Below are positions 50,399 to 62,803 of a stretch of DNA of 64,000 nucleotides, in pieces. The DNA lies in NCBI GenBank assembly GCA_002914845.1, contig JXTC01000034.1:1133720-1197719 (forward strand). Direction: 5' to 3'. The DNA is from Trema orientale. Its lineage: Eukaryota; Streptophyta; Magnoliopsida; Rosales; Cannabaceae. Made by a program: the position numbers and the translations under genes. The first letter of the stretch is position 1; each line of letters opens with the position of its first letter. The notes under the pieces were generated by a model that made no database searches, was not told the origin of the DNA, and saw only the letters and a list, made by a program, of their open reading frames with translations.

Positions 50399-52200
50399 AT
50401 GGACGTAGCGTCGGCGAGATGGTTATCCGAAATGGTAGGGTTTTCACATAAACAACTTAAGCTAGAAAATAGTGTTATTTCTGTACAAATTATCTTGTCA
50501 ATATTTTCTACGAAGTTTTACACAAAATTAATTAATTCTCGAAAATATATATGTATGACTATACTTAATTTTCAGGCAGTGGAAGATTACCACGATATCT
50601 TCCATCAATGCGAGATACACTCCCTGAATCAACTTGGGTTTGCGTCAGATGATCATACAGTAGGAGAGAACTACAAAAAATCTCTCTCTTCTGAGAGCTA
50701 TTCATCTTACTCTACTGTCACCACCAAGAACAATAACCCCTCTATCTCCACATCAAGCGGTTCGGATTCAGTCAAAAACTCTCATCAGGCCATGGAAAAG
50801 AAACCCTCTTTCTCTTCTTCTTCTTCTCAGCTTCTTTCTTTTGATCAGAAGTACTCAAACTCACCACCTAATTCCAAGCCTCATGATCATCAGCAACTAC
50901 TCATATATGGTAATCTTGATGATATGAGTACTACCTTGAAGCCCAAGAAAGAGGCAGTGTCCCAAATAGATGTGCACTTTTCATCTCATGTAATCACAAA
51001 TAAAGATTCCCTAATTAAGAAGGAAGATCACTCGTGCGAACCAATTACAGTCTTCAATAAGGGAAACAATAAGAGGCCTTACTCAGCAATGACTAGAACT
51101 CCTTCACATGCTCAAGACCATATCATGGCCGAGAGAAAGCGAAGAGAAAAGCTCAGCCAGCGGTTCATCGCTCTCTCCGCAATTGTCCCCGGCCTAAAGA
51201 AGGTACTAAACCATTGTTTTAGCCTATCTAAATACAAACTATTTATAAAGATATCAATTATCATCATATCTGTTTGTTATGCATAAATTAGCTTAAAGGG
51301 TAAATAAATATATATATATATCTTAATAATCTCATGTGTGTAATTGTGTAGATGGATAAGGCTTCGGTTCTTGGAGATGCTATCAAGTATGTGAAGCAGC
51401 TACAAGAGCGTGTGAACATACTAGAGGAACAGACAAAGAAGAGAACCGTGGAATCCGTGGTATTCATTAAGAAGTCCCAAGTCTCCGCTGATGAACAGGA
51501 TAGCTCTTCATGCGACCAGAACTTTGATGGTCGGTCTCATGATCAAGATTATCATCAAGCCCTCCCGGAAATCGAAGCGAGAGTTTCGGAGAAGGATGTA
51601 CTCATACGGATCCACTGTGAGAAGCAGAAAGGAGTTGCGGTGAAAATATTGAGCGAAATTGAAAAGCTTGATCATCTTTCTGTGGTCAACACTAGTGTCT
51701 TTCCCTTTGGGAATTCCACTCTCGATATTACCATAATTGCTCAGGTAGATATTGTATATATATAGATCTTCTCTCTATTCTCAATTATAATTATTACGGT
51801 TACAGATCCTGCAATTCATGAATATCCAGGACAAATTATTGTATTGGGATAATATTGCCATATATAATGAGACTTAATCTAAGTATTAGGTCGTGGTAGT
51901 GCTAGCTAGCTAGCTCATAATTAAGACATTCGTTTTATTATATCTATTACTATGAATACACGTACATATATAGATCACAAGATTTTATTATATCTATATC
52001 ATGAATACACGTATATAGATCACAAGAGATAATCATATTGTAAAATGAAGATACAATTGAATGGAAATAAGTCTATGATATTTTTGTGATAATTATTTTT
52101 ATCGATGTTTGCTTTCCTCTCGCAGATGGACGAAGAGTTCAGCATGGCCGTGAAAGACCTAGTTAAGAACCTAAGGGAGGCACTATTGAAATTCATGTGA
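50399..52200 (+). CDS. Subgroup IVa bHLH transcription factor, copy 2, intact
   Basis: Exons 50399-50434, 50576-51202, 51352-51744 and 52126-52200 join in frame to 376 residues, all with GT-AG introns. Residues 1-12, MDVASARWLSEM, are a typical family start. A long Ser/Asn-rich middle is followed by the basic region AQDHIMAERKRREKL (H at about 194, with Glu and Arg in the expected H-E-R spacing), helix 1 ALSAIVPGLKK, helix 2 MDKASVLGDAIKYVKQLQERV and an ACT-like domain (EARVSEKDVLIRIHCEKQKG through LDITIIAQ), ending MDEEFSMAVKDLVKNLREAL plus LKFM. The intron between the two helices is at the family's usual place. Known: Arabidopsis relatives bHLH18, 19, 20 (NAI1) and 25 act in jasmonate-induced control of iron uptake and, for NAI1, ER body genes. 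Copy 1 is 14 kb upstream in the same orientation. Confidence 0.93.
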
Positions 52201-54095
52201 CATATATGCAAACTTGTTGCGATCCTGTACACTAAATATAGTGCATGTGTATATAAATATATATTAGCTTGGATACATAATAAGACTTTCTAAGTGAAGC
52301 CTAGCTTTAACTAGGCCTTTTAAATCTATATCTATTTTTCTAGACCATATTCCATCACCAGGGAATGTTTTGCCATGAAGCTAGCTATCCTATTTTTGCT
52401 CTGTGGGTTTTTTCTTTCCTGCTTTTTTTTGCGTGGTTAATAAGTGGACCACGTTGAATTACCCACTTGCTGTAATAAGGAATGTTATAACTTCTCGGCT
52501 GACCGTACCTTCTTTTCTTATCATGAGAAGTTTGAGTTTTCCTCTTTGCTTCATCTTTGATATCACTGTGGTGCTTGGTACTGAAACAGGCACTTCCTTT
52601 GGATCTTGGTGTATTTTTTTTTTTTCCTCGGGCGGGGAGGTTCTTTCTTTCTTTTTCCCGGGTGGGGGAGATTTTAGTAGTGTGGATTGTGACTTGTGAG
52701 GACTCTCTGTGTGTTTGAAATCCAATAATTCCCACTGTAAAACTGTAAGGCACTTAGCCACTTTGTAATTGTACATTTTAATATTGTACTCCTGTATAAT
52801 GGAATTATATATATATAAAATATCTGCAGTAAAATTACCTTGTTGATTGCTCAGTAGTACTTTATTTCTCGTGTGATTGCTTATTATTTCACTCAGACAA
52901 CTCATATCTAGAATATGCATGTTCCAGCTGATCAAGACTACTCCTTTAATAATGTAATTCATAGAACTACGCATACGAGAATAGCCTGTGCTTCATTAAT
53001 ATTACTAACAAAATATATACATAAGAGAATTCGAATAGGACGTAGACGTATATGCTAAAGTGGTACCAAATGATTTCGGGTAACAACAGGTGATAATTCG
53101 CTAAAAGGGGGGAGAAAAAAAAACTAAGATATAATAGGTATATATGTGTGTAATAGGCTAGACATTTAAAAAACTTATAAGAGAATTTTGGAATCTGAGA
53201 TATGCATTATCAAGAAGTGTGCATGCAGCTGGGACAGTATTATTGGGTGTAAATAACATTAATGTATATCATCAAATATATTCAACATTTTTGTACTATA
53301 TTGTATTCCCCAAGAAAAAGAAATTAACTCCATGTCTTAAAGAGAAGACCGACAAAAAACACAGAATAAATGGAGATAGGAACTTAATATTAGTACATGT
53401 ATTACCTATTTTTTATTTTTTATTTACAATTTATATTAGACTTCTGGTTCTCCATCTTTTTTGTCACTTATACCTTCGCATGAGCCAAGCTATATTGTGG
53501 TTTGGCACTAATTCGGCATATATTAGAATTTGACACAATCCGCAACGTACTTCGCAACTAGTACAAAATTAATTTGACTAAAACCTTAGAAGAAAGAACC
53601 CGCTACCTTCATCCTTACCAATTTTTTAGGACGAGGGCTCTTTTACTTTTAATTATAAATAAATGCAATTCGAAGGAGACTTGTACTTTCGATATCGTGA
53701 TCATAATAAGCAAATTAAAGAGAATTATATGGGCACCAATCCAATGGGTATTTTTTTTTTTACCTATACATAGAAACTAATTTGGCCAATGAAAATATTT
53801 TTTGCACATTTTTTTATATTAAAAAATAAGAGAGAGAAATAGCATTAATGATGCATATCTTTTCATACACATCATTATAGCCATTTGATCACAATTAGAT
53901 AATGATCCAACGGCTAAAAAAAAAATACCTACGCATAGATAAAAAAAAAAAAACCTACTGGATTGGCAACCTATATATATATATTTGTTCATGAGATAGA
54001 CAAAGGGCCATATATTTTTTCTTGACCTCAACATGGGCTAATATCATTTGTAAATTGATCCTCTAAATTTAACCGTCTCAGTCATAGACAGATTA
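52201..54095. other. Intergenic region after bHLH copy 2
   Basis: Contains copy D of the CCAATCCAGTAGGTA MITE (53731-53971) and, from about 52390 to 52700, a less AT-rich stretch with a (T)n run and CGGGCGGGG and CCCGGGTGGGGG words, open in both directions but matching no family I recognise. GATTA at 54091-54095 is the left target duplication of the LTR element. Confidence 0.5.
53731..53971. mobile_element. CCAATCCAGTAGGTA MITE family, copy D
   Basis: Runs from GGGCACCAATCCAATGGGTA to CCTACTGGATTGGCAACC, flanked by TATAT words. It shares the interior words AATAAGAGAGAGAAATAGCATTAATGATGC and GATCCAACGGCTAAAAA with copies A to C. Confidence 0.82.
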
Positions 54096-57001
54096 TGTCG
54101 TGACCGGAAATCCAAAGTCGTGACTTTCAATAATTTTAAGTTGAAACCATGATTTTCTAAAATTTCAGGAAATTGAGTACTTGAAATTTTAAGTTTTAAT
54201 CCTCAAAAGTAAGTAAATTTCAAAATTAGGAATCCTATCATTAGTTTAAATTCTCGAGAAAACGTACACTTAAAATTTAGAGAAATTCCGTTTAATTCAT
54301 TTAGAAATTTTTTACTTAAGATCATAAATTTCGGTAAAATGACTCCAGAGTCCTAAATAATTTACAAAAATCATTTATGATTTCAAGAACTCCAATTTTT
54401 AATATTGTTGCCCTCATACATCCATTTAGCAAAAACAATAAACAAGGCTAAATATTTGAAGGATAAAAAAGAATCAAACAAGATATAGATACCCACTAGG
54501 TAATTAATAGAATCAGGCCTACAGACACAAGCCAAGCAACTTGTCTAGCCATCGAGACCAATATCTCAAATATATAAATATCTGAAAGTGAAAAGAAGTA
54601 GGGGGTGAGCACGTGAATTCTCAGTAGAGATTCAATTATAGGTTTTTAACCATATAAATACTTACTTTCAAAGTCTTGTATTGTCTGTAAATTATTTTTA
54701 ACAATTTTACTAAAATCCAACTGAAAATACTGTCCAAAAGTTTATATCTTTCAAACTATTATAAAATATAGTCTCAAAACAAAATAATTGTCCAAAGGTT
54801 CAAACATTCCAAACCATTGCAAAATATCACATCAAAACTAATACATATCTATTCAAGTCAAGCACATAACAAGCAGTACAATCAATGACAAATCTTACAA
54901 AAGTCTTGTCATATCAAAATCAGTACATATATATTCAAGTCAAGTACATAACAGGCAATACAATACAATTAATTTTAGGTTTTTAACCATATACATGCTT
55001 ACTTTCAAAATCTTGCATAGTCTGTAATTATTCAAACAATTTTACCGAAATCCAACTGAAAACACTGTCCAAAAATTTATATCTTTCAAACCATTATAAA
55101 TCATAGTCTCAAAACAAAATCATTGTTCAAAGGTTCAAACATTCCAAACTATTATAAAATATCACATCAAAACCAGTATATATCTATTCAAGTCAAGCAC
55201 ATAACAAGCAATACAACCAGTGACAAGCCTTGCAAAGTCTTATCATATCAAAACCAATACATATCTATTCAAGTCAAGAACATAACAGGTAATACAATAC
55301 AATTAATTATAGGTTATTCAAAGTTTTGCATAGTCTATAAATTATTCAAATAATTTTACTATAATCCAACTGAAAACACTGTCCAAAAGTTTATATCTTC
55401 CAAACCATTATAAAACATAGTCTCAAAATAAAATCATTGTTCAAAGGTTCAAACATTCCAAACTATTATAAAATATCATATCAAAACTAGTACATATCTA
55501 TTCAAGTCAAGAACATAATAGGTAATACAATCAATGACAAGTCCGGGCCACCAAAGACTGATGGCCATAAGTATGCAATGTAGCGTAAGTCACCTAAATG
55601 GGTGACTGCACATATGTACTATGTCCGAGTTATCTAAGTTGGTAACTGTGAGTATGATATGTAATCTGAGTACCCTAGGAAGAGTACCGTAAGTCCGAAC
55701 ATCCTGAAGGGGGTACTGTAAGATCGAGCACCTTAAAAAGGAGGTATCATAAGTCCATTTGCCGCGTAGGTACAATGAATACATGCAATGCTATATGTAT
55801 GACAGGAATGAAAATATGTATCATTTTCCACAAAATGCCAAAATAGACCATGCAGTGTTTTTAATTAACCAAGTTCAGTTCTCAAAACTAAATTCTTATT
55901 TAAATTGGATTTTATAAAAATTTCGGCAGCATAACAGCCGTTTTCATCAAAACCAATAAAATCCAGCTCCTGAAGAAAACTGTTTCAAAACATGATAATT
56001 GGGCACACCAATTAGTGTAATGTGCCTCCCAAACAGTTTAAATATCAATTCAGGCCAAAACAAGTATATTTTTATGAATTATTTCATGAAATTCCATACT
56101 TACTCAAAATATTGTGAAAATTAAAATTAAACCAATATAAAGATCAAGTAATCAAATCTGTACCTCAATCGAGTGACAAGATAGCGTTATGATACTATTG
56201 AGAGTATTTGATGTTGTTTGGCAGTCGTTTGGAGGGTTGGGGGGCGTTTTCGAACGTTCGATGGTTTAGTTTGAAAATCCGATTTTCCAACGGGACCTCA
56301 AATGGAGAAACGGATATCTCCACTGAATTCCTAGTACCCAAATTAGCTAGGTTAGACATATGGCTTGACTAATTCGGGCTCAGGTCAAAACTTGACACTG
56401 TAGCACATAAAACAAGACAAATCTGAGCCGTCAGATTTCATTTTTTGTGACCGTCACCAAACATAGTCAAGATATATATCAAAATTCTTGTTTTCATGGG
56501 TACATCACAAATATGAAGTTTATTTTACGATCTAACGGTCGGATTAGAAAATTTTAATACAAACTAAAATAACACAAAATTGTTCAAAAATGGCAAAATT
56601 CAATTCGTACAATTTCAAGTTGAGATATATATACCATATAAAAGCTTACGTCAAAAGGAATCGAATGGGACTGGTTTCATAGCCCGAGGTGGTCAGAATC
56701 GTCATTAGTAGCCACATCTTCCTGTGGCTTCTCTTCCTTACCGGCGACGATCTGCTGCTTCATTGGCCGTGAAATCTCGGCGGGCAGCCGTTCTCGTGGT
56801 GGCGCTTCAGCCTGGCTAGGTGATGAGGCTCAACGATAGCCGGAAGGCCTTGCTCCTGTTGCGGTTAATTCCATCGGAACTAATAGAGAGGGAATGAGAG
56901 AGAGATCGAGTGAGAGGAAAGAGAAAGAGTGGTCTGTTTATTTAATTTTATTTTTTTTGTTAAAAGTACAAAAATACCCTTCTAAAAACTAGGTTTTTAC
57001 A
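54096..57001 (-). repeat. 3' LTR, enlarged by tandem repeats
   Basis: 2906 bp, about 640 bp longer than the 5' LTR. The extra length comes mainly from about three tandem copies (54640-55550) of a 320-330-bp unit with the words CCAACTGAAAA[TC]ACTGTCC, AAAGGTTCAAACATTCCAAA and CTATTCAAGTCAAG, present once in the 5' LTR. It also contains the hairpin array at 55570-55770. Confidence 0.88.
55570..55770 (-). repeat. Array of short hairpin repeats in the 3' LTR
   Basis: Successive units of about 28-40 bases each contain a small inverted repeat, for example GTCACCTAAATGGGTGAC, then a TACCCTAGGAAGAGTA unit and CATCCTGAAGGGGGTA, joined by GTAAGTCCGA-like spacers. The equivalent block is in the 5' LTR at 60850-61020. 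Confidence 0.7.
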
Positions 57002-57037
57002 TCTTTCTCCTCTTAAAAGAATTTCGTTCCGAAATTC
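57002..57037 (-). other. Polypurine tract and palindrome next to the 3' LTR
   Basis: On the minus strand AAGAGGAGAAAGA (57002-57014) abuts the TG of the 3' LTR and is the expected primer for plus-strand synthesis. Just upstream, GAATTTCGGAACGAAATTC (57019-57037) is a near-perfect palindrome; a similar ACGAAATTC word before the purine tract is familiar from plant Ty3/gypsy elements. Confidence 0.75.
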
Positions 57038-59989
57038 AAGCAAAACAAAAAGTATAGGTAAAAATAACAAAGGATAACTGTCAAAAGGGGACTGAACCAC
57101 CTTTTGTTGAATGTAAGAATAGCGAATCAAATATTAGTGAAATCAAGAAATGTGAAACATACACTTCACACTTGGTGTTAAGACTCTGCCAGCATACCAA
57201 TACTACACAATGGTATTTGATAAGAATGTACACAAAGAGACATAGAATCACAAGATGACTCATCAATAGGCATAAGACCTTGACACATGAGATGAGAAAT
57301 GATGACCCTAAATTGGTAATTAATCACAAAAGCAGTAATGTTAATCAAGACTAGAAGTCGAAAACACAGGACTTCTATAATTAGAATACTGATTGTTAGG
57401 TACCAATACAGTATAGTAGATCAAATGTTAGGTACGTACAATACCGTCCCTAAATCATACCAAATTAATAAGACACATGGACAATTCCATTAATCTGTAA
57501 CTAAAATTGGTCCTCAACAATCACTAAGTCTAAAGACTCCAACAGAATCCTCATCAACACAGTATAGTACTTAATAAGGTCTCAAGTAGAAAACAATTAT
57601 ACTTATATTACACCACACACAATATAAATGAGTTTAGAGGTCACAAATGACAATAAGAGTACAATGATATAAGATATTCCCCGTTCCTCATGACGAGTGA
57701 GAAACAACCATGTTTACAAAATATTACCACCATAAATGGAAATCTCCAACATGGAAGTATATAGCACAACAAATACCAACAGATAAATTATTGCAGTCCA
57801 AGCATATAAAATACAAATACCCACATAACAAATATAGTCCAAAGACTTTCCAAGTTTTCTACTCAATATAATATTACAGGGTATTAACTCATACCACAAT
57901 TAAATTCAGAGACTCTCTATGTCTCTTTGCCTAATATATGATTATAATAACAATCCCAAACTATCAATCATCTCCAAAAACTCTCGAAGTTTTTGGTATA
58001 AAAAGAAGCCATACAGAAATGATTCAATATCCAATATACAAATAAAACCAATAACAATACGACAATGCCCTAGAAACAAGGTTTCAACAGAATAGGTCAT
58101 CTCCACTGTGACGCTTGTCTCCCATCTAACCTCATTTCATTTTAAAATCATAAACAATTTTTTGAAAACATTTCTGAAAACATGCGACACAAAATCAGGG
58201 GTATATAGGAGAACTATACTAGTTCACAATAAAGTCTCACCTTGGCTATAGATAAACCAAACTTGAACTTCAAGTATTTTCTTTGAAAATATAATAACAA
58301 GAGTCTAACAACTCTCAATATAGACTCATGAATTGATCCATATGTTATCAATTATACCATCACAATGATGCATGGATCTATTTCAAATCAAAAAAATGAG
58401 TTACAAGCTAAACTCAGTACTATCAAACTCAGTGATGACTCTAATCTACAACAGATTATAACTAGAGTCTCCAAAAATTCCCAAAAGTCAATACAAGTAA
58501 AGCACCTCAAGTAGTACTCACCCATTAACACTAAGATAGAATACATCAACAAGATTAAATCTTGTCATTATTAATCAATCAATTTGGTGTCTAATGTACC
58601 AATTTCACTTATTAAGTTAAGTAAGTAGGACAAAAAGAAATTTCTCGCTTGATATACAGTTTCCTAATTAAACTATCAAGCACTTAAAACATGTCAATTG
58701 CTTTTAAATCGTAGTTAATAATAATAGAAATTTTCTTAAAATTTCAAAGCATTTCAAAAGTTCTCAAACATGTCTCTCCAAGAGATTTAAAAGTATATCT
58801 TCTTTTTGTTGGCAAATCATGTTATGTAAATAATTGCCCTTAATTCTTTGTTAATGAGAAACTTTAGTTAATAATTTAGTGAGGTTTTCTTTAGTTTTTA
58901 TAATTTTGAAGTCATCACACTCTAGTAATTTTATTAAAAACAGTTTTTGGAAGACATTTTAACATTAGAGAGGTCCTATAAAGCATTTTAGAAAATAGTA
59001 GAGTGTGTCTAGGGATGGTAATTTAACCCCACAATCCGTTTACCCGCGGGTATCCGACCCTAATGGGCGGGTTGTACCTGGATATTCGGGTACGTGGGTC
59101 GGGTTCGGGTTTAAAAGACTATACCCGTGATGAGCTCGGGGTGGGTTCGGGTTTAGATATACCCGTTCCCGAATCCGACCCGATTATATACTTATATGTT
59201 ATTTTTGAAAATATAATATGCAGTTATGTGTGATATATAAATATAGTTAATGTACGTCAAAAACTATTAAAGCCCATTCTCAATACTTAAGGAAGCCCAA
59301 TCCATTCTCAATAGTCAATACTTAAGGAAGCCCAATCGTTTTAAGTCTAGCCAATTTTCAAAATTCCTAAAATTTCTCATTAAAGGTCCATAAAAATAAA
59401 CTTGACAAAGATAGTGCAATGCAACATTTAAGCAAACACAACATATCATACCAATTTATTAATCTACAAGCAATATGCTATGCAAAAAGTACCATCAATT
59501 TGAACTTTTCAACATGGACACCAATCACTAAGCACTCGATCCGAGTAATTAAAAGCATACCAAAATCAAGGAAGTTAATTCATAATCCTATACATACAAA
59601 TAAAGTCAACCCCATGACAACTAAAATGTAAGATACTGAATTGCTTTCTTAGAACCTACAAGGTTCTGATAGCATATCACCATAATAGACATATGAGTAG
59701 AAGAATGGATGTCTATTTGAATTGAGAAATTTCGACAAGAGTAAAATTCACTAGTCTCGTGTCATTCCCAACACTTCTGAGACTATAATTTCAAGGGTAT
59801 AACCATTCTAAGGATACCAAAGTTCTACTCTAGGAAGGTGAATGACAGATTCAAAATGAATAAGAGCAAAGACAACATATTTAGCCAATTCCTAAATGAT
59901 GTATGAGGTATTTATCAAATATTTTTCGAAAATCTCTTTTAAATACCAAAATATCACAGGCAAGATTTAAGATGGATCTAAAACCTGAA
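57038..59989 (-). other. Non-coding internal region of the LTR element
   Basis: About 2.95 kb of AT-rich sequence with no ORF over about 70 codons and no retroviral domains. At about 58995-59200 it contains GGGATGGTAATTTAACCCC followed by CCCGCGGGTATCCGACCC and GGGTTCGGGTTT words, typical of an end of a DNA transposon and probably inserted into the element. The rest shows no recognisable structure. Confidence 0.6.
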
Positions 59990-60001
59990 GCTCTGATACC
60001 A
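59990..60001 (-). other. Primer binding site, initiator tRNA-Met type
   Basis: The minus strand reads TGGTATCAGAGC, the standard plant LTR-retrotransposon site complementary to the 3' end of initiator tRNA-Met. It lies four bases (60002-60005) inside the 5' LTR border, the usual spacing. Confidence 0.92.
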
Positions 60002-60005
60002 AATC

Positions 60006-62270
60006 TATCACGGCAGGAAATCCAAAGCTGTGATTTTTAGTAATTTTAAGTTGAAATAGTGATACACAGTGATTTTTCAAAATTCTAAGAAATCGAGTAC
60101 TTGAAATTTTAAGTTTTAGTCCTCAAAAGTAAGTAAATTTCAAAATTAGGAATCCTCTCATTAGTTTAATTTCTCGAGAAAAAGAACACTAAAAATTTAG
60201 AGGAATTCTATTTAATTCATTTAGAAACTTTTTACTTAAGGTCATAAATTTTGGTAAAATGAGTCCAGAGTCCAAAATAATCTATAAAAATCATTTATGA
60301 TTCTAAGTACTCCAATTTTTAATATTATTACCTTTATACATCCACTTAGAAAAAATAATAAACAATGCTAAATATTTGAATGAGGAAAAGGAATCAAATA
60401 AGATATAGACACCCACCAGGTAATAGAATCAGGACTGCAGGCACAAGTTAAGCACCTTATCTAACTATCGAGACTAATATCTCAAATACATAAATACCTG
60501 AAAGTGGGAAGAAGTGGAGAGTGAGCACATGAATGCTCAGTAGTTATCCAATTACAAGTTTTTAATTATATAAATACTTACTTTCAAACTCTTGCATAGT
60601 CTGCAAATTATTCAAATAGTTTTACTGAAATCTAACTGAAAATACTGTCCAAAAGTTTATATCTTTCAAACTATTATAAAACATAGTCTCAAAATAAAAT
60701 CATTGTCCAAAGGTTCAAACATTCCAAACTATTGTAAAATATTAGATCAAACCAGCATATATCTATTCAAGTCAAGCACACAACAGGCAATACAATCAAT
60801 GACAGGTCCGAGCCACCAAAGTCTAGTTGCCGTAAGTATGCCATGTAGTGTGAGTCACCTAAATGGGTGACTGCACATATGTACTATGTCCAAGTCACCT
60901 AAGTTGGTAACCGTGAGTATGATATGTAGTCCGAGCACCCTAGGTAGAGTATCGTAAGTCCGAGCACCCTGAAAGGGGTACCGTAGGTCTGAGCACCCTG
61001 AAGGGGTGCACCGTAAATCCATCAGCCACGTAGGTATAATGAATGCATACAATGCTATATGTATGACAGGAATGAGAATATGTATCATTTTTCCAAAATA
61101 GACCATACAGTATTTTTAATTAACCAAGTTTAGTTCTCAAAACTAAATTCTTATTTAAATTGGATTTTATAAAAATTTTGGCAGCACAACTGTCGTTTTC
61201 ATCAAAACTAATAAAATCCAGTTCTGGCAGAAAACAGTTTCAAAACACGATAATTGGGCACGCCAACTAGTCTAACGTGCCTCCCAGGCAGTTTAAATAT
61301 CAACTCAGACCAAAACAGGTATAAATCATAATTTTATGAATTATTTCACGAAATTCCATACTTATTCAAAATATTGTGAAAATTAAAATTAAACCAATTT
61401 AAATATCAAGTAATCGAATTTCTACCTCAATCGAGTGACAAGATAGCGTTACGATGCTAATGAGAATATTTGATGTCGTTTGATAGTCATTTAGAGGGTC
61501 GGGAGTCGTTTTCGAACCCTCGATGGTTTGGTTTGAAAATCTGATTTGTCAACGGGACCTCAAATGGAGAACCGGATATCTCCATTGAATTTCTAGCACC
61601 CAAATTAGCTAGGTTAGACATATGACTTGACCAATTCGGGCTCGGGTCGAAACCTGATACTGTGGCACACAAAACGAGATAAATTTGAGCCATCAGATTT
61701 CGTTTTTCATGCCCGTCACCAAACACAGTCAATATATATATATCAAAATTCTTGTTTTTACGAGTACATCACAAATATGAAGTTTATTTTACGATCTAAC
61801 GGTTGAATTAGAAAATTTTAATACAAAACTAATATAACTCAAAATTGTTCAAAAGTGGCAAAATTCAGTCTGGGTAATTTCAAGTTGAGATATATAAACT
61901 ACGTAAAAGCTTGCGTCGAGAGAGATCATATGGGACCGGTTTCACGGCTTGAGGTGGTAGGAATCCTCATCGGCGGCCACATCTTCCTGCGACTTCTCTC
62001 CCTCATCGGCGGCGATCTGCTGCTCCGTTGGCCGTGAAATCTCTGCGGGCAGCCCTTCTCATAGTGGTGCTTCGGCCTGGCTGGGTGATGAGGCTTAACG
62101 ATGGCCGGAAGGCCTTGCTCTGGTGGTGGCTAGTTCCATCGTAACTAACAGAGAGGGAACGAGAGAGAGATCGGGTGAGAGGAGAGAGAAAGAGTAGTCT
62201 GTTTATTTAATTTCCATTTTTTTTTTTGCTAAAAGTACAAAAATATCCTTCTAAAAACTAGGTTTTTACA
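60006..62270 (-). repeat. 5' LTR of the LARD-like element
   Basis: 2265 bp. On the minus strand it starts TGTAAAAACCTAGTTTTTAG and ends GCCGTGATA. It is collinear with the 3' LTR throughout apart from the tandem-repeat block, with many substitutions, which indicates that insertion was not very recent. Confidence 0.88.
60850..61020 (-). repeat. Hairpin repeat array in the 5' LTR
   Basis: Units such as GTCACCTAAATGGGTGAC, GAGCACCCTGAAAGGGGTAC and GAGCACCCTGAAGGGGTGC, each a small stem-loop and joined by CGTA-type spacers, form a run of about six units. It is collinear with the array in the 3' LTR. Confidence 0.7.
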
Positions 62271-62498
62271 GATTAACCTTGAACGCTATCTATATAATTA
62301 AGTAGGTAATTATGTATATTATCTGATAAAGATATAGGATTGACTAATTAATGTCAGTTAAAAGAAAAAGGAAGCATCTCATCAGGTTATTATAATTATT
62401 ATGACCCACGTGTAATTGTTATAGTTAAGGTAGAATCTAATGATATAATTGTTATAGTGCACATATTTTAAACAAAAGTGAAGTAATGCACGTTGATT

Positions 62499-62803
62499 TA
62501 TTTTTTTTTTTCCTGGAAAAAAGGATGGAAAAAAGGAAAGAAAGGAGCGACCAGCATGACTATCCTCTTTGGGCGTGATCATAGGAGCTCCAACCCATTC
62601 AAGAATATTCCCCGAGACCCTACGAGCGGGTTACCACTACTGGACGGTGGAGTGAGTCATTTGAATCCCATTTGAATAATTAGTGAGAACGGCACTCTGG
62701 GGCGGAGAGCAGCGCACAGGACTGGCAGGTAGGTACACGATCGAACCCATGACCCCAGCTTCTAAGATAATAACGTTGCCACTAAACCACCTGTTTGGTG
62801 GTT
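62499..62803 (-). mobile_element. tRNA-derived SINE with ACGTTGATT target duplication
   Basis: The minus strand starts AACCACCAAACAGGTGGTTT and continues AGTGGCAACG (A-box like, 62774-62791), then GGGTTCGATCGTG (B-box like, near 62739-62748), and ends in a poly(A) run (poly-T at 62501-62511 on the + strand). ACGTTGATT is repeated at 62490-62498 and 62804-62812. The 305-bp length is within the range of plant SINEs. Confidence 0.85.

Larger units (their letters stand above)
54096..62270 (-). mobile_element. Non-autonomous LTR retrotransposon (LARD-like), full length
   Basis: The element lies on the minus strand, with the 5' LTR at 60006-62270, primer binding site at 59990-60001, purine tract at 57002-57014 and 3' LTR at 54096-57001. 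GATTA is repeated exactly at 54091-54095 and 62271-62275. LTRs start TGTAAAAACCTAG and end in CA (3' LTR) or TA (5' LTR). The internal part, 57002-60005, has no ORF over about 70 codons on either strand and no gag, protease, reverse transcriptase or integrase sequence. Size and lack of coding fit a LARD (large retrotransposon derivative). The sequence just before the purine tract resembles the 3' internal end of plant Ty3/gypsy elements, so a Ty3/gypsy parent is likely. Two solo LTRs of the same family lie 7 to 13 kb to the left. Confidence 0.88.

Noticed and set aside
52385..52974. Overlapping ORFs of 98-171 codons on both strands downstream of bHLH copy 2
   Set aside because: They overlap each other on opposite strands and contain low-complexity runs; no family resemblance.
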